Shown one piece after another: positions 1 through 9,435 of a DNA stretch of 64,000 nucleotides; position 1 is the stretch's first letter; the number at the start of each line of letters is the position of its first letter. The notes under the pieces are model-generated. The model was not told the DNA's origin, searched no databases, and worked only from the letters and a program-made list of their open reading frames with translations. This stretch comes from UKL13-2 sp044229235 (GTDB lineage Bacteria > Pseudomonadota > Gammaproteobacteria > Burkholderiales > Usitatibacteraceae), in assembly GCA_044229235.1 (NCBI GenBank), contig JBGATH010000001.1:141552-205551 (forward strand), in the 5' to 3' direction. The position numbers were made by a program, and so were the translations under genes.

Positions 1-1
1 C

Positions 2-1045
2 TTCGCCGCCATGCCCGACCCGGCTCATGCCAAGGCATTGCGTGCGCGCCTGCTCGCGCTGAACGTTGATACCGAGGTGCTCGATGGCGACGGTGCCTTG
101 TCCGCGATTGCGACCCATCCGGACACGCACGCGGTGATGGCTGCCATCGTCGGCGCGGCCGGATTGCCCTCCTCGCTGGCTGCGGCGCAGGCCGGCAAGA
201 CGGTGCTGCTGGCAAACAAGGAAGCGCTGGTGATGGCGGGCGCCATCTTCATGGAGGCGGTGCGTGCCAGTGGTGCGGTGCTGCTGCCCATCGACAGCGA
301 ACACAACGCCGTCTTCCAGTCGTTGCCGCGCAATTTCGCAGACGGCCTGAACCAGGTTGGTGTAAGGCGCATCATTCTGACCGCATCCGGCGGACCGTTT
401 CGCCAGCGGCCGCTTTCAGACCTCGCCAATGTCACACCGGAACAAGCCTGTGCGCACCCGAACTGGGTGATGGGCAAGAAGATTTCCGTCGACTCGGCGA
501 CGATGATGAACAAGGGCCTCGAGGTCATCGAGGCGCACTGGCTGTTCAATGCACAGCCCGCACAGATCGACGTGCTGATTCACCCGCAAAGCATCATCCA
601 CTCGATGGTGGAATACCTTGACGGCTCGGTGATCGCGCAAATGGGTAACCCGGATATGCGCACACCCATTGCCCATGCGCTGGGCTTTCCGGACCGTATC
701 GACGCCGGCGTTTCCGCGCTTGATCTGGCCAAGGCGGGCAAGCTCGAATTTGAAGCCATGGATCCGGTGCGGTTTCCATGCGTGCGGCTGGCATACGATG
801 CGCTGCGGAGGGGCGGCACCGCGCCAGCCGTGCTCAATGCCGCCAATGAGGTGGTGGTCGCAGCTTTTCTTGCCGGCGAACTGGCCTTCAGCGCCATTCC
901 ACACGCGATCGAGGATGTGCTCGCCGGCGCCCGCATCGCGGCGGTCCGCAGCATTGCCGATGTCGTGGAGGCCGACGGCGCAGCGCGCGCATCGATGCGC
1001 CGGTGGATTGCCGATTTTGCTTCCGCGCGCAGCGCGGCTGAATAG
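2..1045 (+). CDS. dxr: 1-deoxy-D-xylulose 5-phosphate reductoisomerase, 5' truncated
   Basis: DXR converts 1-deoxy-D-xylulose 5-phosphate to 2-C-methyl-D-erythritol 4-phosphate with NADPH, the committed step of the cytosolic MEP isoprenoid pathway. The frame is already open at the window edge, so roughly the first 50 residues (the N-terminal part of the NADPH-binding fold) are missing compared with the usual length near 400. Visible family motifs are LLANKEALVMAG, the metal/substrate region PIDSEHNAVFQ, TASGGPFR, the flexible-loop segment around NWVMGKKISVDSATMMNKG, and QSIIHSMVEY. It heads the envelope operon, 10 bases before rseP, an order common in proteobacteria. Identity is very secure; the internal ATG at 11 is not the true start. 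Confidence 0.97.
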   Translation, partial: FAAMPDPAHAKALRARLLALNVDTEVLDGDGALSAIATHPDTHAVMAAIVGAAGLPSSLAAAQAGKTVLLANKEALVMAGAIFMEAVRASGAVLLPIDSEHNAVFQSLPRNFADGLNQVGVRRIILTASGGPFRQRPLSDLANVTPEQACAHPNWVMGKKISVDSATMMNKGLEVIEAHWLFNAQPAQIDVLIHPQSIIHSMVEYLDGSVIAQMGNPDMRTPIAHALGFPDRIDAGVSALDLAKAGKLEFEAMDPVRFPCVRLAYDALRRGGTAPAVLNAANEVVVAAFLAGELAFSAIPHAIEDVLAGARIAAVRSIADVVEADGAARASMRRWIADFASARSAAE

Positions 1046-1055
1046 GCGCTGACCG

Positions 1056-2426
1056 ATGAACCTCCTCATCACCGTTTTCGCCTTTATCGTCGCCATCGGT
1101 ATTCTGGTGACGATTCATGAGCTGGGACATTACTGGGCCGCGCGCTGGTGTGATGTGAAGATCCTGCGTTTTTCACTCGGCTTCGGCCGGCCGCTGGTCA
1201 TGCGCCGCCGCGGCCCCGACCAGACCGAGTGGGTGCTGGCGGCTCTGCCCCTGGGCGGGTATGTGAAGATGGCAGACGAGCGCGACGAAGGTGTCGCGCC
1301 TGAGGAGCGTGCGCGCGCCTTCAACAACAAGACGGTATGGCAGCGGATCTTCATCGTGGCGGCCGGACCCATCGCCAATTTTGTCCTGGCAGCGGTTTTC
1401 TACTGGGTGTTGCTGGTTGGTGGCATCCCTGGCCTCAAGCCCTATGTCGCGGTGCCGCCGGTGAAATCGCCTGCCGCGGCGGCCGGGTTTGAGGGTCATG
1501 AACTGATCCGGCGTGTTGGCGACACGGAGGTGCGAACCTGGTCTGACGCGCGCCTGGCACTGATCGATCAGGCGGTGAAGCGCGGCACCTTGGACATCGA
1601 AGTCGAGGATGGCCGTGGTCGGCGCTACGGCCGGCAACTCGATCTTGCCATTCTTTCAAAGGATGATCTGGACAAGGATTTTCTCGGCAAGATCGGCCTG
1701 GTACCGTTGCGTGCCTCTGCCCTGAATGTGCTCGACGAGGTGGTCGCCGGCAGCGCAGCCGATCGCGCCGGGCTGCGCAGCGGTGATCGCATCGTGTCCA
1801 TTGACGGCAATCCGGTCGTGCGCTGGGAGAAGATCGTCGAAGCCGTCTCCAGCCGGCCGGGTCGCGAAGTCCTCATTGGGATTGAGCGTGGCGCAGCGAG
1901 GATTTCCGTTCCCGTGACACCGGACAGCATCGCCGATCCGGCCGGCGGCAAACCTTTCGGCCGCATTGGCGTCAAACCGCAGATCGACCGTGCGCTGGCT
2001 GAAAAGCTTGGCACGATCATCCGCTACGGTCCGTTGGACGCGGTCGTGCCGGCCATTGGCAAAGTCTGGGAAATGTCGCTATTCAGCTTGCGAATGATGG
2101 GGCGCATGCTTACCGGCGATGTGTCCTGGAAGAACCTGTCCGGGCCGGTAACCATCGCTGACTACGCCGGCCAGTCCGCGATGCTCGGCTGGGTGCCGTA
2201 TTTGAACTTTCTGGCACTCATCAGTATCAGTCTTGGAGTGCTCAATCTGCTGCCTGTCCCAGTCTTGGATGGGGGGCAGTTGATGTATTATATGGCCGAG
2301 ATTCTCAAGGGTAGCCCGGTATCGGAACGGGTCATGCAAATCGGCCAGCAGGCCGGCTTGGCTCTGCTCCTTGGACTAACGGCATTCGCCTTCTACAACG
2401 ATATTCACCGTCTCCTCACCGGTTAA
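1056..2426 (+). CDS. rseP: RIP metalloprotease RseP (site-2 protease)
   Basis: Inner-membrane zinc protease that makes the second, intramembrane cut of anti-sigma factors such as RseA in the envelope-stress pathway. The HExxH zinc site is HELGH at residues 21-25 in the first membrane segment. Two PDZ-like regions follow (about residues 120-190 and 220-290), and the third zinc ligand lies in the C-terminal NLLPVPVLDGG motif. Length 456 is normal. It lies between dxr and bamA, the classical arrangement, with only a few bases to bamA. I see no anti-sigma gene in the window, so its substrate here is inferred from the family. Confidence 0.97.
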   Translation: MNLLITVFAFIVAIGILVTIHELGHYWAARWCDVKILRFSLGFGRPLVMRRRGPDQTEWVLAALPLGGYVKMADERDEGVAPEERARAFNNKTVWQRIFIVAAGPIANFVLAAVFYWVLLVGGIPGLKPYVAVPPVKSPAAAAGFEGHELIRRVGDTEVRTWSDARLALIDQAVKRGTLDIEVEDGRGRRYGRQLDLAILSKDDLDKDFLGKIGLVPLRASALNVLDEVVAGSAADRAGLRSGDRIVSIDGNPVVRWEKIVEAVSSRPGREVLIGIERGAARISVPVTPDSIADPAGGKPFGRIGVKPQIDRALAEKLGTIIRYGPLDAVVPAIGKVWEMSLFSLRMMGRMLTGDVSWKNLSGPVTIADYAGQSAMLGWVPYLNFLALISISLGVLNLLPVPVLDGGQLMYYMAEILKGSPVSERVMQIGQQAGLALLLGLTAFAFYNDIHRLLTG

Positions 2427-2433
2427 CTACTTG

Positions 2434-4731
2434 ATGCGTTCACGTCCCGCCCTGCGCGTTTCCGCGCTGCTTGCCGCTTTGTCTGCTGCGCTGTTCTCCG
2501 CGGCCACTCTGGCCATCCAGCCCTTTGTGATTCGCGATATCCGCGTGGAGGGTGTACAGCGTACCGAGGCCGGCACCGTGTTCAGTTATCTGCCGGTCAA
2601 GGTCGGCGAACAAATGGACGATGACAAGGCGGCTGCCGCGCTCAAGGCGCTGTACGCAACCGGTTTCTATTCCGATGTCCGCCTCGAATCCGAAAACGAC
2701 GTGCTGGTGGTGTTCGTCGTCGAGCGCCCGGCGATTTCGCAGATTGAAATCAACGGCGCCAAGGAGTTCACCAAGGAGAACCTGAAGGACGGTCTGAAGC
2801 AGGTCGGCATATCCGAAAGCAAGATTTTTGACCGCTCGGTACTCGATCGCGCGGAAAAGGAGATCAAACGGCAGTACACCAGCCGTGGTTTTTACTCCTC
2901 GAAAGTGACCACGACAGTCACGCCGCTGGAGCGCAACCGGGTCTCGCTTACCTTCACGATCGATGAGGGCGAAGTCTCCAAGATTGTCGATATCAATATC
3001 ATCGGCGCCTCGGCTTTTTCCGAGAGCACGCTGCTCAAGGAGTTCGAACTCACCACAGGCGGCTGGTTGTCGTGGTTCACCAAGGACGACCAATATTCGA
3101 AACAAAAGCTGTCCGGCGACCTCGAAAAGCTGCGCTCGTACTACTTGAACCGTGGCTACCTTGAATTCAACATCGATTCCACGCAGGTGTCGATCACGCC
3201 GGACAAGGAAAAAATCTACATCGGCATCAACCTCAACGAGGGGCCGGTCTACAAGCTGGGCGACATCAAATTCGCCGGCGACCTGAAGATCCCGGAAGAG
3301 GAAATGCGTTCGCTGCTGTTGTTCAAGCCGGGTGAAACCTTCTCGCGCCAGAGAATTGTCGATTCCGTGAAGGCGATCAACGACCGGCTGGGCAACGATG
3401 GTTACTCGTTCGCGAACATCAACCCGGTACCGGACCTGGACAAGGACAAGAAGATCGCCACCTTCACGCTGTTCGTTGATCCGGGCCGGCGCGTGTATGT
3501 CCGTCGCATCAATGTGCAGGGCAATTCACGCACGCGCGACGAAGTAGTGCGCCGCGAAATGCGCCAGATGGAAGCCGGCTGGTACTCCATCGACAAAATC
3601 AACCGTTCGAAGGAGCGCCTGGATCGCACCGGGTTCTTCGAGGAAGTCACCGTCGAAACACCGGCCGTGCCCGGCACCACCGACCAGGTCGACCTGAACG
3701 TGACGGTCAAGGAGCGCAATACCGGCAGCCTGCAGTTCGGCCTCGGCTATTCGCAGGCGGAAAAACTCACGCTTTCAGCCTCGGTATCGCAGGCGAATAT
3801 TTTCGGCAGCGGCAACCAGCTCTCATTCCGCATCAACAACGGTACCGTCAGCAAGGTCTATGAGGTTTCGTACCTCAACCCTTACTGGACGGCTGATGGC
3901 ATTTCGCGCGGCTTTGATCTTTTCCGTCGGGATCTCAATACCGAATCCCTCAATACCGGAGATTACCGGTCGTCAACAACCGGTGCCGGCGTCCGCTTTG
4001 GCGTACCCGTGACGGAGTACGACGCCATCAACTTCGGCGTGGGATTCGAGCGCAACGACATCGTGCTTGATTCGCTGAGTCCGCCCGCATACATCGACTA
4101 CGTCTCGCAGTTCGGCACCCGCAGCACGACAATTCGCGGTTCCTTGGGTTACGCGCGCGATACGCGCGACAGCATCTACTTTCCGACGCGTGGCTATCTG
4201 CTGGAAGCTGGTGCGGAAGGCGGCTTGCCCGGTGGTGACATCAAGTACTACCGCGTGCAGACGCATGCCCAGTATCTGCGGCCGGTGTGGGGTCCGATCG
4301 TGTTGTCGGCCAACTATGAGTTCGGTTTTGCCAACGGTTACGGCGGCAAGTCGCTGCCGTTCTTCAAGAATTTCTATGCCGGCGGTGTCGATTCCGTGCG
4401 CGGCTTTGAACAGAGCTCGCTTGGACCGCGCGATGCCAACGGCTCATATACCGGCGGCAACCGAAGGATGGTCGGCAGTCTGGAGCTGCTGTTTCCGATG
4501 CCGGGCGTGAAAACCGACAAGTCCGTACGCATTTCAACCTTCATTGATGCCGGCAATGTGTGGGCGGCCTACGAGGACATCAAACTCAAGGATTTGCGGA
4601 GTTCGGTCGGCGTGGCCGTCAGCTGGTTTTCACCGGTGGGACCACTCAAATTCAGCCTGTCCAAGCCCTTGAAGCAAAAGCCCGAAGACAAGATCGAGCG
4701 TTTCCAATTCCTGCTCGGTCGCGTATTCTGA
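2434..4731 (+). CDS. bamA: Outer membrane protein assembly factor BamA
   Basis: BamA is the central beta-barrel of the BAM machine that folds outer membrane proteins. A Sec signal peptide of about 27 residues ends near SAATLA; five POTRA repeats fill the periplasmic half; the C-terminal barrel carries the conserved VRGF motif near residue 654 and ends in the outer-membrane signature LLGRVF with a terminal phenylalanine. Length 765 is typical. A TTG directly precedes the ATG, so a start one codon earlier is possible; I chose the ATG. It follows rseP by 7 bases and precedes skp, as in many proteobacteria. Confidence 0.97.
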   Translation: MRSRPALRVSALLAALSAALFSAATLAIQPFVIRDIRVEGVQRTEAGTVFSYLPVKVGEQMDDDKAAAALKALYATGFYSDVRLESENDVLVVFVVERPAISQIEINGAKEFTKENLKDGLKQVGISESKIFDRSVLDRAEKEIKRQYTSRGFYSSKVTTTVTPLERNRVSLTFTIDEGEVSKIVDINIIGASAFSESTLLKEFELTTGGWLSWFTKDDQYSKQKLSGDLEKLRSYYLNRGYLEFNIDSTQVSITPDKEKIYIGINLNEGPVYKLGDIKFAGDLKIPEEEMRSLLLFKPGETFSRQRIVDSVKAINDRLGNDGYSFANINPVPDLDKDKKIATFTLFVDPGRRVYVRRINVQGNSRTRDEVVRREMRQMEAGWYSIDKINRSKERLDRTGFFEEVTVETPAVPGTTDQVDLNVTVKERNTGSLQFGLGYSQAEKLTLSASVSQANIFGSGNQLSFRINNGTVSKVYEVSYLNPYWTADGISRGFDLFRRDLNTESLNTGDYRSSTTGAGVRFGVPVTEYDAINFGVGFERNDIVLDSLSPPAYIDYVSQFGTRSTTIRGSLGYARDTRDSIYFPTRGYLLEAGAEGGLPGGDIKYYRVQTHAQYLRPVWGPIVLSANYEFGFANGYGGKSLPFFKNFYAGGVDSVRGFEQSSLGPRDANGSYTGGNRRMVGSLELLFPMPGVKTDKSVRISTFIDAGNVWAAYEDIKLKDLRSSVGVAVSWFSPVGPLKFSLSKPLKQKPEDKIERFQFLLGRVF

Positions 4732-4759
4732 CGGCATATCGCACGCTGGAGACCTGATC

Positions 4760-5251
4760 ATGCGACTCTCTTTCCTGTTACTGACTTGCGCCATGCTGGC
4801 GATGCCCGTGGCATCTGCGGCGGAAAAGATCGGTTTTGTTAACCAGGAGCGAATTCTGCGGGAGTCCGGACCGGCCAAGCGCTCCCAGGCCAAGCTGGAC
4901 AAGGAATTCGCGACGCGACGAACCGAGCTCGACCGCATGGAAAAGCAGGGTCGCGAGCTTGAAGCCACGCTGCAAAAGGAGGCGGTGACGTTGCCGGAAG
5001 CCGATCGTGCCGCCAAGGAACGCCAGCTTTCCCAGCTTACGCGTGATTTTCAGCGACTCCAGCGCGAGTTCCGCGAGGATGTCAACCTGCGCCGCAATGA
5101 AGAACTGGCATCGCTGCAGGAGCGCGCCAACAAGGTGATCAATGACATTGCCGAAAAAGAGAAGTTCGACCTGATCCTGCAGGAGGCTGTGTTTGCCAGC
5201 AGCAAGATCGACATCACCGACAAAGTGCTGAAGGCGCTGGCCGACAAATAA
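4760..5251 (+). CDS. skp: Periplasmic chaperone Skp/OmpH
   Basis: Skp is a trimeric periplasmic holdase that carries unfolded outer membrane proteins to BamA. The 163-residue product has a signal peptide ending near VASA, then the family start AEKIGFVNQERIL. A long charged helical region follows (about residues 45-130, rich in K, E and R), forming the coiled-coil tentacles, with a short C-terminal strand region around KFDLILQ. It sits between bamA and lpxD with short gaps, which is the usual position. Confidence comes from both sequence pattern and context. Confidence 0.93.
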   Translation: MRLSFLLLTCAMLAMPVASAAEKIGFVNQERILRESGPAKRSQAKLDKEFATRRTELDRMEKQGRELEATLQKEAVTLPEADRAAKERQLSQLTRDFQRLQREFREDVNLRRNEELASLQERANKVINDIAEKEKFDLILQEAVFASSKIDITDKVLKALADK

Positions 5252-5304
5252 CCGCCGCGGTACGCGACATGGCGACGATGGAGCCGCCATGCGAAAATAA
5301 GCGG

Positions 5305-6321
5305 ATGTTCCTTTCAGATATCCATCAACGCCTGGGCGGCGAAGTGATTGGCGATGCGTCCGTGGCGCTGGCGGGTGTCGGCACCCTGGAAGCCGCGGAC
5401 CGGTCCCAGATCACTTTCCTGGCCAATCCACGCTACCGCAAGTTGCTTGCGACCACGCGTGCCGGCGCCGTCATTCTTGGCGCAAACGATCGGGACCTCA
5501 GCGGATTGCCGCGCATAATTACCGCCAATCCCTATGCGTACTTCGCGCGCGTCGCCCAGCTGTTTTCAGTCGTGCCGGCGCATCCTGCAGGCATTCATCC
5601 GATGGCGATGGTGCATGCCGGCGCAAGGATTTCCCCCAGCGCATCTGTCGCCGAGTTTGCCTCAATCGGGGCCGGTGCAAACATCGCTGAGGGCGTACGC
5701 ATCGGTCCAGGCTGCGTGATTGGCGAGGGCGCGGCAATTGGCCCGGGCTCCACGCTGACGGCACGGGTTACCGTTTACGATCGCTGTCACATCGGCGCGC
5801 GCAATCTCATCCATGCGGGGGTTGTCATCGGCGCGGATGGTTTCGGTTTTGCGCCGGACTTTGTCGCCGGCACCGGCAGCTGGGTAAAGATTCCGCAAAC
5901 GGGCCGGGTGCTGGTGGGTGATGATTGCGAGATCGGTGCCAACACCACCATCGACCGCGGCGCGATCGAGGATACGGTCATCGGCAATGACGTGAAGCTG
6001 GACAACCAGATCCAGATCGGCCACAACTGCGTGGTTGGAGACCATACCGTCATCTCGGGGTGCGTTGGCATCGCCGGCAGCACGCGCATCGGCAAGCACG
6101 TCATGATCGGCGGTGCCGCCGGGGCCATCGGGCACCTGGAAATTTGCGATGGGGCCGTCATTTCGGCAATGACGCTGGTTACCAAATCGATTACCCGGCC
6201 GGGCACCTATACCGGTTCAATGCCGCCCATGCGGCACGAAGACTGGCTCAAAAACGCCGTACACCTGCGGCGGCTCGATGCCATGGCCGACGCGATCAAG
6301 AAAAAAGGGGAAGCATCATGA
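5305..6321 (+). CDS. lpxD: UDP-3-O-(3-hydroxyacyl)glucosamine N-acyltransferase LpxD
   Basis: LpxD adds the N-linked 3-hydroxyacyl chain in the third step of lipid A synthesis. The N-terminal domain begins LSDIHQRLGGEVIGD. It is followed by a long run of hexapeptide repeats forming the left-handed beta-helix, with the catalytic histidine in QIGHNCVVGD (about residue 240). A start at 5269 in the same frame would add 12 residues (beginning MATMEPPCENK). I prefer 5305 because it gives 338 residues and the normal N-terminus; neither start has a strong ribosome site. The stop overlaps the fabZ start by ATGA, so translation is probably coupled. Confidence 0.95.
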   Translation: MFLSDIHQRLGGEVIGDASVALAGVGTLEAADRSQITFLANPRYRKLLATTRAGAVILGANDRDLSGLPRIITANPYAYFARVAQLFSVVPAHPAGIHPMAMVHAGARISPSASVAEFASIGAGANIAEGVRIGPGCVIGEGAAIGPGSTLTARVTVYDRCHIGARNLIHAGVVIGADGFGFAPDFVAGTGSWVKIPQTGRVLVGDDCEIGANTTIDRGAIEDTVIGNDVKLDNQIQIGHNCVVGDHTVISGCVGIAGSTRIGKHVMIGGAAGAIGHLEICDGAVISAMTLVTKSITRPGTYTGSMPPMRHEDWLKNAVHLRRLDAMADAIKKKGEAS

Positions 6322-6782
6322 CCATGCACACCAGCCCGGTGATGGAAATTGCCGAGATCAAGCGCTATCTCGCGCACCGCTACCCGTTCCTGCTGGTGGA
6401 TCGCGTGCTCGAACTCGAGCCCGGCAAGCGTATCAAGGCGCTGAAAAATGTCACGATCAATGAGCCTTTTTTCCAAGGTCATTTTCCGCATTTTCACGTC
6501 ATGCCCGGCGTGCTGATCATCGAGGCGCTGGCGCAGGCATCCGGGCTGCTGTCGCTCCGGTCGCGCGCCGAGCCACCGGGCGCGAATGTCGTGTTCTTTT
6601 TCGCCGGCATCGACGATGCCCGTTTCAAACGGCCGGTGGTGCCGGGCGATGCGCTGACGCTGGAGTCGGAGCTGCTGGTTGAAAAGCGCGGCCTGGTCAA
6701 GTATGCCGTTAAGGCCAGCGTGGGCGAGCAACTTGCCTGTGAAGCCCAGCTGCTTTGCACGATGAAGCAAATGGCCTTATGA
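6318..6782 (+). CDS. fabZ: 3-hydroxyacyl-ACP dehydratase FabZ
   Basis: FabZ dehydrates 3-hydroxyacyl-ACP in type II fatty acid synthesis. Its position among lpx genes is typical because it competes with LpxA/LpxD for hydroxyacyl-ACP. The hot-dog fold signature contains the catalytic pair His55 (in GHFPHFHVMPG) and Glu69 (in IIEALAQASG). At 154 residues it is full length. The start is the ATG overlapping the lpxD stop, preceded by a GGGGAAG ribosome site; a second ATG lies two codons later. The stop overlaps lpxA by ATGA. The open frame continues upstream inside lpxD, but that part is not expected to be translated. Confidence 0.96.
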   Translation: MTMHTSPVMEIAEIKRYLAHRYPFLLVDRVLELEPGKRIKALKNVTINEPFFQGHFPHFHVMPGVLIIEALAQASGLLSLRSRAEPPGANVVFFFAGIDDARFKRPVVPGDALTLESELLVEKRGLVKYAVKASVGEQLACEAQLLCTMKQMAL

Positions 6783-7558
6783 GCGTAAAGATTCATCCTG
6801 CCGCGATCGTTGATCCACGCGCCCGGATTGGCGAAGGCGTATCCATAGGCGCCTTCAGCGTCGTCGACGGCGATGTCGAGATCGGCGACGGTACCAGCAT
6901 CGGCCATCACTGCGTGGTGACCGGGCATACCCGCATCGGCCGCGACAACCGCATTTTCCATTTCACCTCGATCGGTGAAGCCAACCAGGACAAGAAATAC
7001 CAGGGCGAGCCGACGCGGTTGGAGATTGGCGATCGCAACACCATCCGGGAGTATTGCAGCCTCAATCGCGGCACGGTGCAGGATCGCGGTGTGACCACGA
7101 TCGGCAGCGACAACTGGCTGATGGCGTATGTGCACGTGGCGCACGACTGCGTGGTCGGAGATCGCACCACCATCGCCAACTGCACCCAACTCGCCGGCCA
7201 CGTTCACGTCGGCGACTGGGCAACGCTGGGCGGCTTTACCGGGGTGCACCAGTTTGTGAAGATCGGCGCGCATGTCATGTGCGGCGTTTCAAGCGTGGTG
7301 CTGATGGACATCCCGCCGTATGTGACGGCCGGCGGCAATCCCTTGTCGGCGGCCGGCATCAACGCGGAAGGCTTGAAGCGTCGCGATTTCACGACGGAGC
7401 AGATTGCCACCATCAAGCGCGCCTACAAGACGCTTTACCGTTCCGGCCTGACCTTTGCCGAGGCCAAGGAGCGGATTGCGCAGGACGCTGTTACCGCGCC
7501 GGAACTGCGCATCCTCGCCGACTTCCTGGCCGCATCCACCCGTGGAATCGTTCGCTGA
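6779..7558 (+). CDS. lpxA: UDP-N-acetylglucosamine acyltransferase LpxA
   Basis: LpxA catalyses the first lipid A step, transfer of 3-hydroxyacyl from ACP to the 3-OH of UDP-GlcNAc. The 259-residue product begins KIHPAAIVDPRARIG and consists of hexapeptide repeats. The catalytic histidine is His122 in VAHDCVVGD, followed by the family motif GGFTGVHQFVKIG and a helical C-terminal domain (TIKRAYKTLYRSG). Acyl-chain selectivity cannot be read with certainty. The start overlaps the fabZ stop (ATGA) and the stop shares a base with the lpxB start (TGATG), so the block is translationally coupled. Confidence 0.97.
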   Translation: MSVKIHPAAIVDPRARIGEGVSIGAFSVVDGDVEIGDGTSIGHHCVVTGHTRIGRDNRIFHFTSIGEANQDKKYQGEPTRLEIGDRNTIREYCSLNRGTVQDRGVTTIGSDNWLMAYVHVAHDCVVGDRTTIANCTQLAGHVHVGDWATLGGFTGVHQFVKIGAHVMCGVSSVVLMDIPPYVTAGGNPLSAAGINAEGLKRRDFTTEQIATIKRAYKTLYRSGLTFAEAKERIAQDAVTAPELRILADFLAASTRGIVR

Positions 7559-8724
7559 TGAAGGTTGGCATCGTCGCCGGTGAAGCCTCGGGAGATTTGT
7601 TGGGCGGCCTGCTGATCAAGGCGCTGAAGGAGGAATTTCCGGCGCTGGAGTTCGTCGGCATCGCCGGCCCGAAGATGCAGTCGGCCGGCGCGCAATCCTG
7701 GCATTCGATGGAAAAGCTTGCGGTGCGCGGCTATGTGGAGGTGCTCAAGAGCCTGCGCGAAATCCTCGCCATCCGGCGCAATGTGCGTGACCGCATGTTG
7801 CGCGAGCGACCCGCGCTGTTCATCGGCATCGATGCGCCCGACTTCAATTTCGGACTCGAGCGCTCGCTCAAGCGGGCCGGCATCCCGACGGCGCATTACG
7901 TCAGCCCATCCATCTGGGCGTGGCGTGGTGAACGCATCAACAAGATCAAGGAATCAGTGGATCACATGCTTACGGTGTTTCCGTTTGAGCCCGAAATCTA
8001 CCGCAAGGTCGGTATGGCCGCGACCTTCGTCGGCCACCCCAGCGCGGACGTGATTCCGCAAACGCCGCAACGCGCCAACGCCCGGTTGCAGTTGCGCCTG
8101 AAGCCGCATGAGCTGATCATTTCGCTGCTGCCGGGCAGCCGTCAGAGCGAGCTCGATTACCACGCCGACCTGTTCATTGAAACCGCAAAACTGCTTCACC
8201 GGCAATTTCCGGCGGCGCGTTTCCTGGTACCGCTGGCGACCCGCGAAACCCGCGAGCAGTTCGATGCTGCGCGCTGGCGCCTCGGCGCGCAGGACCTGCC
8301 GATGCAGATTCTTTTCGGACACGCCAATTTCGCATTGGCCGCTGCCGATGCTGCACTGGTGGCGAGCGGCACGGCCACGCTTGAAGCGGCGTTGCTGCGC
8401 TGCCCGCACGTGATCGCCTACCGGCTTTCGGCCACGACCTACCGCCTGATGAAGCGCAAGGCCTACCTGCCCTACGTCGGCTTGCCCAACATCCTTGCAG
8501 GCGAGTGGCTGGTGCCGGAGTTGCTCCAGGACGATGCCACGCCGGAAAACCTGGCGAGGGCGCTGGGCAACTGGATTCAACACACCGATGCCGCCGACGC
8601 GCTGCGCGAGCGATTCGCCGCCATCCATGTGCAACTGGCTGCCGACAATGCCGTGCGGGTGCGCGATGCCTTGCGCCCGTACCTGCAGGCGGGCTCGCTG
8701 CCAGGCATGGCCCGCGCCGCCTGA
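7558..8724 (+). CDS. lpxB: Lipid-A-disaccharide synthase LpxB
   Basis: LpxB is the peripheral-membrane GT-B glycosyltransferase that condenses UDP-diacylglucosamine with lipid X to form the lipid A disaccharide. The N-terminus has the family motif GEASGDLLGG, followed by SIWAWRGERINKIK and, in the C-terminal half, LLPGSRQSE and the donor-site region VASGTATLEAALL. Length 388 is typical. The start is the ATG embedded in TGATG at the lpxA stop. rnhB follows after a four-base gap, as in Escherichia coli. Confidence 0.97.
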   Translation: MKVGIVAGEASGDLLGGLLIKALKEEFPALEFVGIAGPKMQSAGAQSWHSMEKLAVRGYVEVLKSLREILAIRRNVRDRMLRERPALFIGIDAPDFNFGLERSLKRAGIPTAHYVSPSIWAWRGERINKIKESVDHMLTVFPFEPEIYRKVGMAATFVGHPSADVIPQTPQRANARLQLRLKPHELIISLLPGSRQSELDYHADLFIETAKLLHRQFPAARFLVPLATRETREQFDAARWRLGAQDLPMQILFGHANFALAAADAALVASGTATLEAALLRCPHVIAYRLSATTYRLMKRKAYLPYVGLPNILAGEWLVPELLQDDATPENLARALGNWIQHTDAADALRERFAAIHVQLAADNAVRVRDALRPYLQAGSLPGMARAA

Positions 8725-8728
8725 GACC

Positions 8729-9325
8729 ATGGTCGCCGGCATCGAGTTGACCTGTGGAGTTGACGAGGCCGGACGCGGCCCGCTGGCAGGCGCGGTGTTC
8801 GCCGCCGCCGTCATCCTTGATCCCTTGCGGCCGATCGAAGGTCTGGCGGATTCAAAGACCTTGTCTGAAAAGCGCCGGACCGCGCTGGCGGACGCAATCG
8901 TGACACGCGCGCTTCATTGGGCGGTGGCCACCGCCTCGGTTGAGGAAATCGATCGCGTCAACATTTTGCAGGCGTCGCTGCTGGCCATGCACCGTGCCGT
9001 CGAGGGGCTGGGTGTCACGCCCGGGGAAATGCTGGTGGATGGCCTGCACCTGCCGAAAATGAATCTGCGCGGGCGAGCGATTGTTGAAGGCGACCGGCTG
9101 GTGGCGGAGATTTCCGCCGCGTCGATCCTCGCCAAAACGGCGCGCGATCGCGACATGTGCGAATGGGATCGCCGGTTTCCGCAATATGGCTTCGCGCAGC
9201 ACAAGGGCTATGGCACCAAGGCGCACATGGCTGCACTGCATCGCTTCGGGCCGTGCCCCATACATCGGCTGAGCTTTGCCCCTGTGCGCGCGGCCGCATC
9301 CCGGCAGGAACTGTTCGCGGAGTAG
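8729..9325 (+). CDS. rnhB: Ribonuclease HII
   Basis: RNase HII cuts the RNA strand of RNA-DNA hybrids and incises at single ribonucleotides in DNA. The active-site carboxylates are visible: Asp12 and Glu13 in GVDEAGRGPLAG, Asp104 in LVDGLHLP, and Asp140 in ILAKTARD. At 198 residues it is a standard length. Translation most likely begins at the ATG four bases after lpxB; the open frame extends upstream in lpxB without significance. It ends the envelope operon and is followed by a palindromic repeat. Confidence 0.96.
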   Translation: MVAGIELTCGVDEAGRGPLAGAVFAAAVILDPLRPIEGLADSKTLSEKRRTALADAIVTRALHWAVATASVEEIDRVNILQASLLAMHRAVEGLGVTPGEMLVDGLHLPKMNLRGRAIVEGDRLVAEISAASILAKTARDRDMCEWDRRFPQYGFAQHKGYGTKAHMAALHRFGPCPIHRLSFAPVRAAASRQELFAE

Positions 9326-9346
9326 CGCATGCCGGCATCCAATGGT

Positions 9347-9414
9347 GAAACTCCAGCATTGACGAGCCTCCCAGGCCAAAAATGCCCGAAAAGGCGCGCC
9401 AGTGCTGGAGTTTC
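9347..9414 (-). repeat. Dispersed palindromic element, copy A
   Basis: A 68-base imperfect palindrome lies between rnhB and the methyltransferase gene. The outer arms are GAAACTCCAGCA and TGCTGGAGTTTC; the inner part contains CCTCCCAGGCC and GGCGCGCC around an A/T-rich centre. Related copies occur near 23.45, 31.95, 37.33, 46.89 and (weakly) 40.52 kb. Relative to copies B-E this one is inverted. It ends 21 bases before the next start codon, so its hairpin would lie in the mRNA leader of that gene. Confidence 0.8.
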
Positions 9415-9435
9415 GCCTTCAGGGGAAAGGCGATC